From Hyphomicrobiales bacterium (lineage in GTDB: Bacteria > Pseudomonadota > Alphaproteobacteria > Rhizobiales > Rhizobiaceae), in the NCBI GenBank assembly GCA_900473745.1, contig UCMW01000016.1:1-64000 (forward strand): 64,000 nt of DNA, written 5' to 3'. The translations under genes and the position numbers were made by a program. Numbering within the stretch: the first letter of the stretch is position 1; every line of letters begins with the position of its first letter. The notes below the pieces were generated by a model, which did not search any database, was not told where the DNA came from, and saw only the letters and a list, made by a program, of their open reading frames with translations. This document shows, one piece after another, positions 1-9,139 of this stretch.

Positions 1-153
1 TTCATCGTCGTGTACCTTGGAACCTTGTTCGATCGAACTGTGCGGTTCGATGATTTAGATTTGGCGCAGAACGATTGGAATTACAATACCCCATTGCGCA
101 CAATCGAACTGATTGGTTCGGTTGCTGTACCCGGTATCAAGATTGGCACTTGA
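1..153 (+). CDS. 3' end of an unidentified gene (partial)
   Basis: Frame 1 is open from the window edge to a TGA at 151-153, giving 50 residues of a C-terminus that includes FDDLDLAQNDWNYN and ends in VPGIKIGT. I do not recognise the family. The stretch is more AT-rich than the genes to its right, and the next gene starts almost 300 bases later, so this is probably the true end of a gene whose body lies left of the window. It could also be a chance open frame, since there is no start codon to test. Confidence 0.5.
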   Translation, partial: FIVVYLGTLFDRTVRFDDLDLAQNDWNYNTPLRTIELIGSVAVPGIKIGT

Positions 154-440
154 AATTCGGAGTGAGTGAAATCAACGGCTTAGTCTGTCTTTTTGCCGTC
201 ATTTAACTATGACATAGAACGATTATTTTTTATTTCTTTCACCCTTTTGTGACTGCTGCTTGAGGGCTTTCGGGGCTGGCGGAGGCTTTTCACTCGGTGC
301 TCGGACAGGTGCGGGCGTGCCCAAAAAGAAGACTCGCGACACAGGCAGCTGCCGCTATTTTCTTCAATTGCCCCTTGACCTCGCTTGCGGTGCCGGACAT
401 AAGTATGGCGAACCGTACCGTACGGTACCAGGAGCCGTCC
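154..440. other. AT-rich intergenic region upstream of tetR-type gene
   Basis: About 290 bases without a convincing gene. The left half is AT-rich (T-rich run near 220-245). The right half turns GC-rich, and an open frame continues upstream of the regulator's ATG, but it has no good start signal. The promoter of the downstream regulator should lie here. The only clear structure is the palindrome described separately at 415-428. Confidence 0.5.
415..428. promoter_or_regulatory. 14-bp palindrome, likely TetR-family operator
   Basis: GTACCGTACGGTAC is a perfect 14-bp palindrome ending 12 bases before the ATG of the TetR-type regulator. It sits inside a wider repetitive run of ACCGTACC/TACGGTACC half-sites. 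TetR-family repressors usually bind palindromes close to their own promoter, so autoregulation is a reasonable inference. No second copy was noticed elsewhere in the window. Confidence 0.55.
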
Positions 441-1127
441 ATGTCGATCGACAATCAGATATCGGAGTTCACGCCACGCCAGAATGCCGTTCTGGCCGAG
501 GCCCTGCGTCTGCTCGTTGAGGGCGGGGACAAGGCCGTCACGACAGCCGGTCTGGCACGCGCTGCCAATTGCTCCAAAGAAAGCCTCTACAAGTGGTTCG
601 GCGATCGCGATGGCCTGCTGTCAGCGATGATTTCCTATCAGGCGAGCAAGGTTCGTACCTTTGAGCGGCCGGGCGAGCGCCTGACGGTGGCCACGCTGAC
701 GGAGCATCTCGACGTTTTCGCACGCGACCTGCTCGAAGTTCTGGCCGGCGATGTCTCGCTGGCACTCAACCGCCTCGCCATAGGCCAGTCGAGCCGCGAC
801 GGCTCCAAACTCGGCACCCTGCTTCTGGAGCGTGGACGTCGGCAAATCGATCGCCGGGCGAGGGCGCTGCTCGACGCTGGTCAGCGCGATGGCCTCCTGC
901 GTTTCGGCGATGGCGAAGACGCCTATCGCACGCTTTACGGCCTGATCGTCAGCGACCTGCATGTGCGCATGCTGCTCGGCGAGGCACCCCAGACACAGAA
1001 ATTCGGCGCCCGGGCGACAAAGGCAGTTTCCGCCTTCCTCGCTCTCTACGGCACCGACCGCGTATTGGCGGGCCTCGACGGGGCGTCCCGTTCCGGCTCG
1101 CCGACCAACAACATCCACCACAACTGA
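441..1127 (+). CDS. TetR/AcrR family transcriptional regulator
   Basis: 228-residue regulator with an N-terminal helix-turn-helix at about residues 15-60. The segment TTAGLARAANCSKESLYKWF has the usual TetR recognition-helix pattern, with Y/W-F after the turn. The C-terminal half is all-helical and would bind a ligand and dimerise. I chose ATG 441 because the TetR fold begins right after it; the open frame runs back to 297, but that extension has no domain character. ilvC follows 24 bases downstream on the same strand, so the two may share a transcript or the regulator may act on ilvC. The ligand cannot be predicted from sequence. Confidence 0.88.
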   Translation: MSIDNQISEFTPRQNAVLAEALRLLVEGGDKAVTTAGLARAANCSKESLYKWFGDRDGLLSAMISYQASKVRTFERPGERLTVATLTEHLDVFARDLLEVLAGDVSLALNRLAIGQSSRDGSKLGTLLLERGRRQIDRRARALLDAGQRDGLLRFGDGEDAYRTLYGLIVSDLHVRMLLGEAPQTQKFGARATKAVSAFLALYGTDRVLAGLDGASRSGSPTNNIHHN

Positions 1128-2171
<1,044 letters not shown>

Positions 2172-2192
2172 TCTGGATTCCACCGGATGCAA

Positions 2193-2226
2193 GAAAGGCC
2201 GGGGAGGGAGACCTTCTCGGCCTTTT
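2193..2226 (+). terminator. rho-independent terminator after ilvC
   Basis: The stem AAAGGCCG (2194-2201) pairs with CGGCCTTT (2218-2225), with a 16-base loop followed by a T-rich tail. It lies 22 bases after the ilvC stop, and also just past the 3' end of the convergent GGDEF gene, so it may work in both directions. Confidence 0.75.
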
Positions 2227-2250
2227 CCGTTTTGCCAGATCGGCTTTCGT

Positions 2251-3465
2251 TCAGAGGGAGCCGAAGACGGGTTCGGCCCGGTCGGATGCGCAGACGCGGT
2301 CGCGGCCGGCGGCCTTGGCACTGAGGCGGCGGTCGGCCCGCGAAATCAGAGCGCGCTCGTCATCGGCCGGCTTTGCATTTGCCACACCAATGCTCACTGT
2401 CAGCCTGCCGGCACTCCCATCACGCGCCGGGAGCGGCAGGCTTGCGACGCAAGCACGCAGTTCTTCCGCGAATGCCTCTGCGCGCGCAGCCTCTCCATCG
2501 TGCAGAATGATCGCGAACTCTTCGCCGCCGTAACGTGCGGCAATGCCCTTTGACGGGGCAACGAGGCCTGCCAGAAGCTCCGCGACTATCCGCAAACACG
2601 CATCGCCTGCCTGATGGCCATAGGCGTCGTTGAAACGCTTGAAATGATCGACGTCGATCAACAGCAATGCCAGCGGCCGGTCGATTTCGCGCGCTCGTTC
2701 GAGATGGCGATGCAGTTCATCATCGAAGCCGCGCCGGTTCTCCAGTCCCGTCAGGGCATCAGTGCGGGCATGGCGGTGCAATTGTTCGTTCGCCTGGACC
2801 AGCATCGCATTGCTTTCGGCCAATGCCTTGACCAGCACCCGCGTTTTCCTCTCGGCGTCGATCCGTTTCTCATCCATGGCAATCAGCCGGACCATGTAGC
2901 TCGCAAGGAAGCCGACGTAGGCGGCACAGATCGGAACCATGATCCAGTTGCCCTCGCTGATGGCGGCGGCATTGACGATGGCCGTCACGATCACGATGAC
3001 CATCAGTGTCGATCGGGGTGCGAGATAGGCGCGAGCCGCACACGACTGGACAATGCCGCAGCCGACGGCGAGGACGACGACCTGCGTGTCGGGACTGCCG
3101 CCTGTGTAGAGGATCGCAAGTGCGCTGCCCCAGGCCAGGCCGGAGACGAGGGACAGCGGGACGAAACGGGAGAGCCAGAGTTTCAGCGGTTCGTCGTCTG
3201 AGCGTCGGCGATAGGCGTAATCGCCCCAGGCTCTGAGGCCGACCTGCATGGTGACAACAAGGGCGACAATCGCAACCTTTGCCGTTTGACCTTCGAGATA
3301 GGGCAGGACCGAAGCAGACAGGATCGCGATAGCGGCGATCAGATGGGGGACGATGCTATATAGGGTCGCCAGATAGCCCCAAGGGGGATCAGTCTCGTCG
3401 TCGGCGCCAAGAATTGGCAGGGTAAGCTTTTCCAGCAGCAAGTCTTCAGTCCTTGAGATTCCCAT
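2251..3465 (-). CDS. membrane-bound GGDEF diguanylate cyclase
   Basis: 404-residue protein with six predicted hydrophobic segments in residues ~35-200, a short coiled stretch, and a C-terminal GGDEF domain (about residues 235-395). The active-site loop reads ARYGGEEFAIIL and the metal-binding start reads LLLIDVDHFKRFND, so the catalytic residues for making cyclic di-GMP from two GTP are intact. No RxxD inhibitory site sits ahead of GGEEF (sequence there is APSKGIAA), so product inhibition by that route is unlikely. The gene is convergent with ilvC and divergent from the aminotransferase. The membrane part belongs to no sensor family I can name. Confidence 0.92.
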   Translation of the reverse strand: MGISRTEDLLLEKLTLPILGADDETDPPWGYLATLYSIVPHLIAAIAILSASVLPYLEGQTAKVAIVALVVTMQVGLRAWGDYAYRRRSDDEPLKLWLSRFVPLSLVSGLAWGSALAILYTGGSPDTQVVVLAVGCGIVQSCAARAYLAPRSTLMVIVIVTAIVNAAAISEGNWIMVPICAAYVGFLASYMVRLIAMDEKRIDAERKTRVLVKALAESNAMLVQANEQLHRHARTDALTGLENRRGFDDELHRHLERAREIDRPLALLLIDVDHFKRFNDAYGHQAGDACLRIVAELLAGLVAPSKGIAARYGGEEFAIILHDGEAARAEAFAEELRACVASLPLPARDGSAGRLTVSIGVANAKPADDERALISRADRRLSAKAAGRDRVCASDRAEPVFGSL

Positions 3466-3555
3466 AGAAGTATAGGGGAGCCGTCAGTTGGTTGCAGAGC
3501 GAACTCTCGAACAAATCCAACATGGTTGGCAAACGGTAAATTTCCGAGACCAAGA

Positions 3556-3596
3556 AAAACCACGATAGGTCAGCATTGTTGACCTATCGTGGTTTT
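3556..3596. promoter_or_regulatory. perfect 17-bp inverted repeat between divergent genes
   Basis: The arm AAAACCACGATAGGTCA (3556-3572) and its exact reverse complement (3580-3596) are separated by 7 bases. Because the arms end in A-runs and T-runs, the element looks like a bidirectional rho-independent terminator. However, it lies between two genes that start away from it (2251-3465 on minus, 3641-4864 on plus), so no gene ends here. It may be a leader attenuator for the aminotransferase, the end of a small RNA, or a large operator. Confidence 0.7.
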
Positions 3597-3640
3597 CGTG
3601 ATCTCCTCCCGTCATAACGACAGGTTTTGAGGAAACACCG

Positions 3641-4864
3641 ATGCTGAACTGGGACCACGTCTTTGCCACGCGTTCGTCACGCATGCGCGCCTCCGAAATC
3701 CGCGAACTGCTGAAACTGCTCGACAAGCCTGATATCATCTCGTTTGCCGGTGGCATCCCCGATCCGGCGCTCTTTCCGCAAGCGGAGTTCGCCGAGGCTT
3801 ATGCCGCTCTCTTTTCGGATGGCCGTGCGAGCGCAGGGCTGCAATATTCGGTCTCGGAAGGCTATCTGCCGCTTCGCACATGGCTGAGACAAGAGATGGG
3901 CCGGGTGGGCATCGACTGTGACGTCGACAACATCTTCATCACGTCAGGATCGCAGCAGGCGCTGGACTTTCTCGGCAAGCTGTTCATCTCACCGGGCGAT
4001 ACCGCGCTCGTGACCTGGCCGACCTATCTCGGCGCGCTGCAGGCCTTCAATGCCTATGAACCTACTTATGACCAGTTGGGAACGGGCAATCGCACTCCGG
4101 CCAGCTACCGGGCCACGGCGGAGGCGCAGGCAAGTGCGGTCAAGTTCGCCTATCTCTCCACAGATTTTGCCAATCCGACCGGCCAGACGGTAAGCCTCGA
4201 TGAACGGAAGCAGATACTCGCGCTTGCTGATGAACTCGACATCCCTGTCATCGAGGACGCCGCCTATCAGCACCTGCGCTATGACGGCGAGCCGATCCCG
4301 CCGATCCTTTCGCTCGACATTGCCCGCAGCGGCGGCATCGACTCCACCAGAACGATCTATTGCGGCAGTTTTTCCAAGACGCTGGCCCCTGGCCTGCGCG
4401 TCGGTTACGTGGTGGCGGCGAAGCCCGTGATCCGGAAGCTGGTCCTGATGAAACAGGCGGCTGATCTTCATTCCTCGACGATCAACCAGATGGTCGTGGC
4501 CGAGGTGGCCGAGAAGCATTTTCCTGCGCAGATCGCAAAGATCCAGGCGGCTTATGTCGCGCGGCGCGATGCCATGCTGGCAGCCCTCGAGCGGCACATG
4601 CCGGATGGCACGCAGTGGACCCGACCGGAGGGCGGCATGTTTGTCTGGGTGACATTGCCTAAAGGGATGGACGGCGCCGGACTGCTGGCGCGATCGGTCG
4701 AAACGGAGAAGGTGGCCTTCGTGCCCGGGCAGGCCTTCTTTGCGGACCGGTCGGGTACGAACGCGATCCGGCTCTCTTTCTCCTGCGCCAACGAGGCGAT
4801 GATCGAGGAGGGCATCAAGCGCCTGGGGCGGCTTATCGGAAGCGCGCTCGTTCAGGCAGCCTGA
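3641..4864 (+). CDS. PLP-dependent class I/II aminotransferase (MocR/LysN-like fold)
   Basis: 407-residue fold-type I aminotransferase. The N-terminal IISFAGGIPDPALFP and the YSVSEGYLPLRTWLR segment are typical of the 2-aminoadipate/aromatic aminotransferase branch. The PLP lysine is in GSFSKTLAPGLRVGYV (about residue 247), and the substrate-carboxylate arginine is in NAIRLSFS near the C-terminus. TDFANPTGQT and EDAAYQHLRYD supply the cofactor-contact Asn and Asp/Tyr. The exact amino donor cannot be read from sequence; 2-aminoadipate or branched/aromatic amino acids are plausible. A TTTTGAGGAAAC ribosome site precedes ATG 3641. The gene stands alone. Confidence 0.92.
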   Translation: MLNWDHVFATRSSRMRASEIRELLKLLDKPDIISFAGGIPDPALFPQAEFAEAYAALFSDGRASAGLQYSVSEGYLPLRTWLRQEMGRVGIDCDVDNIFITSGSQQALDFLGKLFISPGDTALVTWPTYLGALQAFNAYEPTYDQLGTGNRTPASYRATAEAQASAVKFAYLSTDFANPTGQTVSLDERKQILALADELDIPVIEDAAYQHLRYDGEPIPPILSLDIARSGGIDSTRTIYCGSFSKTLAPGLRVGYVVAAKPVIRKLVLMKQAADLHSSTINQMVVAEVAEKHFPAQIAKIQAAYVARRDAMLAALERHMPDGTQWTRPEGGMFVWVTLPKGMDGAGLLARSVETEKVAFVPGQAFFADRSGTNAIRLSFSCANEAMIEEGIKRLGRLIGSALVQAA

Positions 4865-4960
4865 CAGAGTAAGACTTATGCCCGGTGGTTGCGGCGGCGG
4901 AGAGGGCGTGGTTCAGTGCGCCCGATCCAACTGCCTCCAAGCACAGTGTCACGGGTGTAC

Positions 4961-6070
4961 ATGACCATTCGCATCGCGACCTTCAACATCGAAAATTTGA
5001 TCGCCCGTTTCGATTTCACCGGTTTCCGCAACCAGCTCAGGTCGGACCGGGTGATGAAGCTGTTCGAGATCAAGTCGGAAGCCGACTATCAGCGGCTGGA
5101 GGCGGCGAGGGTCATCTCGTCCGCCGATGACACACGCCAGCTGTCGGCACTTGCGATCGCGGACACCGATGCCGACATCCTCTGCCTGCAGGAAGTCGAC
5201 AATATGGAGGCCCTTAAGGCCTTCGAATATGGCTATCTGTTCCGCATGATCGGATCGGGCTACCGGCAGAAATATCTCGTCGAGGGCAATGACAGCCGCG
5301 GGATCGATGTCGCGGTCCTGATGCGGGAGCAGACCCGGGACGGGCAGCCGATCGAGTTGCGCGACGTGAAAAGCCATGCCGCGCTGACTTATCACGATCT
5401 CGGCCTCTATCATCCAGGGCTTGGGCCCAATATCCAGCCGGAGGATCGGATCTTCAAGCGCGACTGCCTGGAACTGGACCTTCGTATCGGCGGCCGTCCC
5501 CTGACTGTTTATGTCGTCCATTTCAAGTCGATGACCAATGGTCGCGACGGCGTGGACGGGCGGACCGCGACCATGCCGATCCGCGAGGCCGAGGCCAAGG
5601 CCGTGCGCCACATCATCGAGAACCGTTTCGGCCGCGACCATGTCAGCCAGCGAAACTTCGTCATTTGCGGGGACATGAACGATTATCAGGAGAAGGTCGA
5701 TGTCATCGGCGACCGCCGCCATGGTTATGACTATGCCGTACAGTCGGATCTGCCGAGCGCGCTCGACGTCTTTTCTCACGACGGTTTTGCTGAGAATGCC
5801 ATGCGGCGACGGGATCCGCTCGACCGCTGGACGCTCTATCATGCGCGCGGACCGGAAGAGCAGCATCTTTGCCAGCTTGACTATATCTGGCTCTCCAGCG
5901 GGCTTGCTGCGGCCAACCCGACGGCCATGCCCGAGATCATCCGCAACGGTCAGCCCTTCCGCACGCCCTTTCCACCGGGGCAGGAGGTCGAACGCTACCC
6001 ACGGATCGGCTGGGATCGGCCGAAAGCCTCTGACCACTGCCCTGTTGCCATCACGTTGCACCTGCCGTGA
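4961..6070 (+). CDS. endonuclease/exonuclease/phosphatase family protein
   Basis: 369-residue protein with all four hallmarks of the EEP (DNase I-like) superfamily in order: TFNIEN near the N-terminus, LCLQEVDN (metal-binding Glu), ICGDMNDYQ (catalytic Asp/Asn) and KASDHCPVAI (catalytic His) near the C-terminus. The family cleaves phosphodiesters in DNA, RNA, lipids or small molecules, and the substrate here is unknown. There is no signal peptide. ATG 4961 begins directly at the fold (MTIRIATFNIEN); the upstream open frame is low-complexity Arg-rich and was rejected. Its stop overlaps the next start by four bases (GTGA at 6067-6070), indicating translational coupling. Confidence 0.9.
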   Translation: MTIRIATFNIENLIARFDFTGFRNQLRSDRVMKLFEIKSEADYQRLEAARVISSADDTRQLSALAIADTDADILCLQEVDNMEALKAFEYGYLFRMIGSGYRQKYLVEGNDSRGIDVAVLMREQTRDGQPIELRDVKSHAALTYHDLGLYHPGLGPNIQPEDRIFKRDCLELDLRIGGRPLTVYVVHFKSMTNGRDGVDGRTATMPIREAEAKAVRHIIENRFGRDHVSQRNFVICGDMNDYQEKVDVIGDRRHGYDYAVQSDLPSALDVFSHDGFAENAMRRRDPLDRWTLYHARGPEEQHLCQLDYIWLSSGLAAANPTAMPEIIRNGQPFRTPFPPGQEVERYPRIGWDRPKASDHCPVAITLHLP

Positions 6071-6804
6071 GCGAGGTTGCGATCGATGACGTTGGTCTGC
6101 CGGCCGATGGCAGTCTGCATGTCGTGCACTCCCTCGATTTGCTCGTGTCTTCAGAGCCTCATCCGCTGGATCTCCTGGCGGCCGAGGCCGTGGCGGAAAA
6201 CTGGGAGCGGGAGATTGCGGCCAACCCCGCTCTGTTCAATGGCCGGACCATCCTGCACAGACAGATCCGCTATTCTGACGGGCATCTGACAGCCGAGGGC
6301 CATGTATCGAGTTTCGCCACCTTTCTCTGGTGGCGGAGGCAGTCTGGTCTCGCCGGGGCCTGCCACCTGTTCGGCTATCCTGTGATCGTATCCGCCGACG
6401 GCGCCCTGATCGCGGTTGAGATGGCGCCGCATACCGCCAATCCGGGTCAGGTCTATTTCGCCGCCGGTTCGCTCGATCTCTCCGATGTCGTCGACGGGCG
6501 TTGCGACATCGAGGGCAATATGCGCCGCGAGGTTATGGAAGAGACCGGGCTCGACCTCGAAGCGGCAAGGGCCGATCCGGTTCTTTATGCCAGCTATCGT
6601 TCGAGGCGGCTGACCCTTCTGAGGATCTTCCGGTTCTCCGAGACTGCCGACGAGCTCGTCGCGAGGATCGACGCTTTCGCGGGCGATTGCGTCGAGCCGG
6701 AGATATCCCGGGCGGTCGCGATCCGGAGCGGTGATCGGGGGGCGCATCGATACGGGCTGGCCATGCTGCCTGTCCTCGCCTGGTATTTCGGCGACAGGGG
6801 CTGA
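6067..6804 (+). CDS. NUDIX hydrolase-like protein
   Basis: 245-residue protein starting with GTG inside the stop of the preceding gene. Residues ~155-170 contain REVMEETGLDL, the core of a NUDIX box (REUxEExGU), preceded by a Gly-rich strand and a GNMRR helix start. The upstream Glu expected seven residues before the REU motif appears to be replaced (the residue there is Cys), so the box is not fully canonical. NUDIX enzymes hydrolyse nucleoside diphosphates linked to another group. The conserved FLWWRRQSGLAGACHLFGYP segment before it looks like a lineage-specific N-terminal domain. Coupling to the EEP gene suggests a joint role in phosphodiester or nucleotide clean-up, which is inference. 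Confidence 0.75.
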   Translation: MSEVAIDDVGLPADGSLHVVHSLDLLVSSEPHPLDLLAAEAVAENWEREIAANPALFNGRTILHRQIRYSDGHLTAEGHVSSFATFLWWRRQSGLAGACHLFGYPVIVSADGALIAVEMAPHTANPGQVYFAAGSLDLSDVVDGRCDIEGNMRREVMEETGLDLEAARADPVLYASYRSRRLTLLRIFRFSETADELVARIDAFAGDCVEPEISRAVAIRSGDRGAHRYGLAMLPVLAWYFGDRG

Positions 6805-6880
6805 TCCCTCCTCGACTTGCCTTGCCGTGCCGCCTCGGGCAGTGTGTGCCGCGAGCGTGACCTTCAACGGAGAACGGCCC

Positions 6881-7801
6881 GTGGCGAGAGATTATGCCAT
6901 CTACGACGTGTTTACCGACCGCAAACTGGCAGGCAATCCGCTTGCGGTCATCTTCGATGGCACAGGCCTCTCCGATCAGGCCATGCAGGCGATCGCTGCC
7001 GAGATGAACCTCTCGGAGACGGTCTTCATCCTGCCGGCGGACCATGCCTCCCATACGGCCCGCATTCGTATCTTCACACCCGGTCGTGAGCTTCCCTTTG
7101 CCGGTCACCCGACGGTTGGTTCAGCCATTGCGCTCGCGGAACGGACCTATCCCGGCGATGCGGCCAGCATGGATATCGTGTCGGTGCTGGAAGAGACGGT
7201 CGGGCCAGTGCGTTGCGCCGTGCGTGTGCGTCCGGGGGAGGCGAGTTTCGCCGAATTCGACCTGCCACGGATCTCGGTCAGTCATCCGGAGCATCAGCTG
7301 GACCGTCAGGGGCTTGCCGACGCGCTTTCGGTCAAGGTCAGTGCCATCGGCTTCGAAAACCATCTGCCGATGGTCTGGAGTGCCGGCGTGCCCTTCCTGC
7401 TGGTGCCGCTGCATGACGTGGCATCAATGGAAAGTGTCGATTTCGATCCGCAGCTCTGGGAGCGGGTCGCGCCTCTCACCGAGGGACGGCTCACCTCAGC
7501 CTATGTCTACTGTCGCGGGGGTGTACATCATGCTGCCAAGTTCCATGCGCGGATGTTTTCACCCGACATGGGCATATCCGAAGATCCCGCCACGGGCTCG
7601 GCGGTCGCAGCACTGTCTGGGGCGATCCATCATTTCGACGGATTACCGGATGGGCACCACCCGATGATGATCGAGCAGGGGGTCGAGATGGGACGCCCCT
7701 CCTATATCCATCTGCAGGTCGAGGTGAAGGATGGCGGCATTTCTCGCGCGCGGATCGGTGGGCAGGCTGTTCGTCTGGCGACAGGAATTCTGGACCTTTG
7801 A
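6881..7801 (+). CDS. PhzF family isomerase
   Basis: 306-residue member of the PhzF/diaminopimelate-epimerase fold. The N-terminal YDVFTDRKLAGNPLAVIFDG, the RIFTPGRELPFAGHPTVGSA block and the C-terminal DMGISEDPATGSAVAALSG block are family signatures. The Glu of MNLSET is the expected catalytic acid. PhzF itself isomerises a phenazine precursor, but no phenazine genes are present, so the substrate is unknown. GTG 6881 is chosen because GGAG lies 8 bases upstream and the fold begins immediately. The open frame extends back into the NUDIX gene, but that part is not protein-like. It may form an operon with the two genes upstream. Confidence 0.9.
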   Translation: MARDYAIYDVFTDRKLAGNPLAVIFDGTGLSDQAMQAIAAEMNLSETVFILPADHASHTARIRIFTPGRELPFAGHPTVGSAIALAERTYPGDAASMDIVSVLEETVGPVRCAVRVRPGEASFAEFDLPRISVSHPEHQLDRQGLADALSVKVSAIGFENHLPMVWSAGVPFLLVPLHDVASMESVDFDPQLWERVAPLTEGRLTSAYVYCRGGVHHAAKFHARMFSPDMGISEDPATGSAVAALSGAIHHFDGLPDGHHPMMIEQGVEMGRPSYIHLQVEVKDGGISRARIGGQAVRLATGILDL

Positions 7802-7950
7802 AAATAAAAGATAATTTCCGGTTTTTGAAATTTTTTTGACCAAAGGGCCAAGATTTTTGGCGGTGGCGCTGGACAAGGTGCATGATCCTGTTTATACGCC
7901 CGGTCACGCCACCGGAAACGGCGGCGTCGGCACCGGAAAGCGGCGCAGGC

Positions 7951-8026
<76 letters not shown>

Positions 8027-8347
8027 AATTTCCCTAGAAATCAATACGATGGCAAATCAGGCTAGTCCAGGTTCAGTGCCGTTGTCCATTGTTGCTGTGC
8101 GCTCGTCGCGTCATTTTAGGTCGACATATTTCGTCGCTCATTCGACGCCGGTCACAGGCTTTCAACAGAGTTAGCCGGGCAACGGAAATATCGACCGACG
8201 ATAGGATCCCGCCGGCGACCTGTTAAACTGCCGCGTTCGGCAAACGTTCCCCTCACCAGTCGCCAGTGTTCCTGCTCTGTATCGGATTTGCCTGCCAAAT
8301 CGGCTGCGATGCCCTGTGGATAACTGTGGACAACTCCGGTAGCCGGC
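8027..8347. other. intergenic region with DnaA-box-like pair
   Basis: About 320 bases without a gene, between the tRNA and the end of hmuV. The right end contains TGTGGATAA (8315-8323), an exact match to the reverse of the classical DnaA box, followed at once by TGTGGACAA (8325-8333) with one change. No AT-rich unwinding region and no replication gene adjoin, so an origin is unlikely. I see no repeat of the tRNA 3' end, so there is no sign of an integration site. Confidence 0.45.
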
Positions 8348-9139
8348 TCAGCGTGTCATGCCGAGCCGTGCCTGGGGCAGGACATAGGGGATCGCGGCTG
8401 CCGGCAGCCGCCCGACGGTGCCCGCGATACCGTAGACATGGGCAATGGTCTCGTCGTCGATCGTGTCCTTCGGGCTTCCCTCACGCACCAGCCGGCCGTG
8501 GTGGAGGATCGCCAGATGGTCGGCGAATTCTGCGGCCAGGTTGAGATCGTGGAGGATCGCGAGCACCACGCCGCCGCGCCTCGCAAAGTCACGCGCGAGT
8601 TCCAGCACCGAGATCTGGTGGCCGATATCGAGGCTCGCGGTTGGCTCGTCGAGAAAGATCGCGCGGGGGCGGGCGTCGATGTGCGGTTCCGGCATCTGGG
8701 CGAGCACGCGGGCGAGCTGCACGCGCTGCTGCTCGCCGCCGGACAGGGCGTTGTAACTGCGACCCTCGAAGCCTGCGAGGCCGACCCGCGCCAGGGCCTG
8801 ACGTGCCGACAAGTTGGGGTCGCGGCTGCCATAGGCGACCGCGCCCATGCGCACCACTTCCAGCGCGGTGAAGGGGAAGGAGAGGGCGGTGGACTGCGGA
8901 AGGACGGCTCGCTCGCGTGCGAGGTCCAGCGGGCTGAGTGATGCGATCTTGCGATCTGTATACAAGACCTCACCGCCATCCGGACGCAGTTCGCCGGAGA
9001 AAGCCTTGAGCAGTGTCGATTTTCCGGCACCGTTCGGTCCGATGACGACGGTGAATTTCCCGGCCTCCAGCTGCAGGCTGACCTTGTCGAGAAGATTGCG
9101 TCCGCCGCGGCGGATGGTGACGTCGCGCGCGCGGATCAT
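8348..9139 (-). CDS. hmuV: haem ABC importer, ATP-binding protein
   Basis: 263-residue ABC ATPase. Walker A is IGPNGAGKSTLL, the signature is LSGGEQQRVQLARVL, Walker B is AIFLDEPTASLD, and the switch His is in LAILHDLNLAAEF. These features and the HmuU-like permease next to it identify the energising subunit of the haem importer that moves haem across the inner membrane. ATG 9139 is preferred over GTG 9142, because GGAGG lies 7 bases ahead of it and it shares one base with the hmuU stop. It is the last gene of a tight hmuT-hmuU-hmuV operon. Confidence 0.94.
   Translation of the reverse strand: MIRARDVTIRRGGRNLLDKVSLQLEAGKFTVVIGPNGAGKSTLLKAFSGELRPDGGEVLYTDRKIASLSPLDLARERAVLPQSTALSFPFTALEVVRMGAVAYGSRDPNLSARQALARVGLAGFEGRSYNALSGGEQQRVQLARVLAQMPEPHIDARPRAIFLDEPTASLDIGHQISVLELARDFARRGGVVLAILHDLNLAAEFADHLAILHHGRLVREGSPKDTIDDETIAHVYGIAGTVGRLPAAAIPYVLPQARLGMTR

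Noticed and set aside
4949-6061. Minus-strand 370-codon frame
   Set aside because: It is the shadow of the EEP-family gene, whose four catalytic motifs are all on the plus strand.
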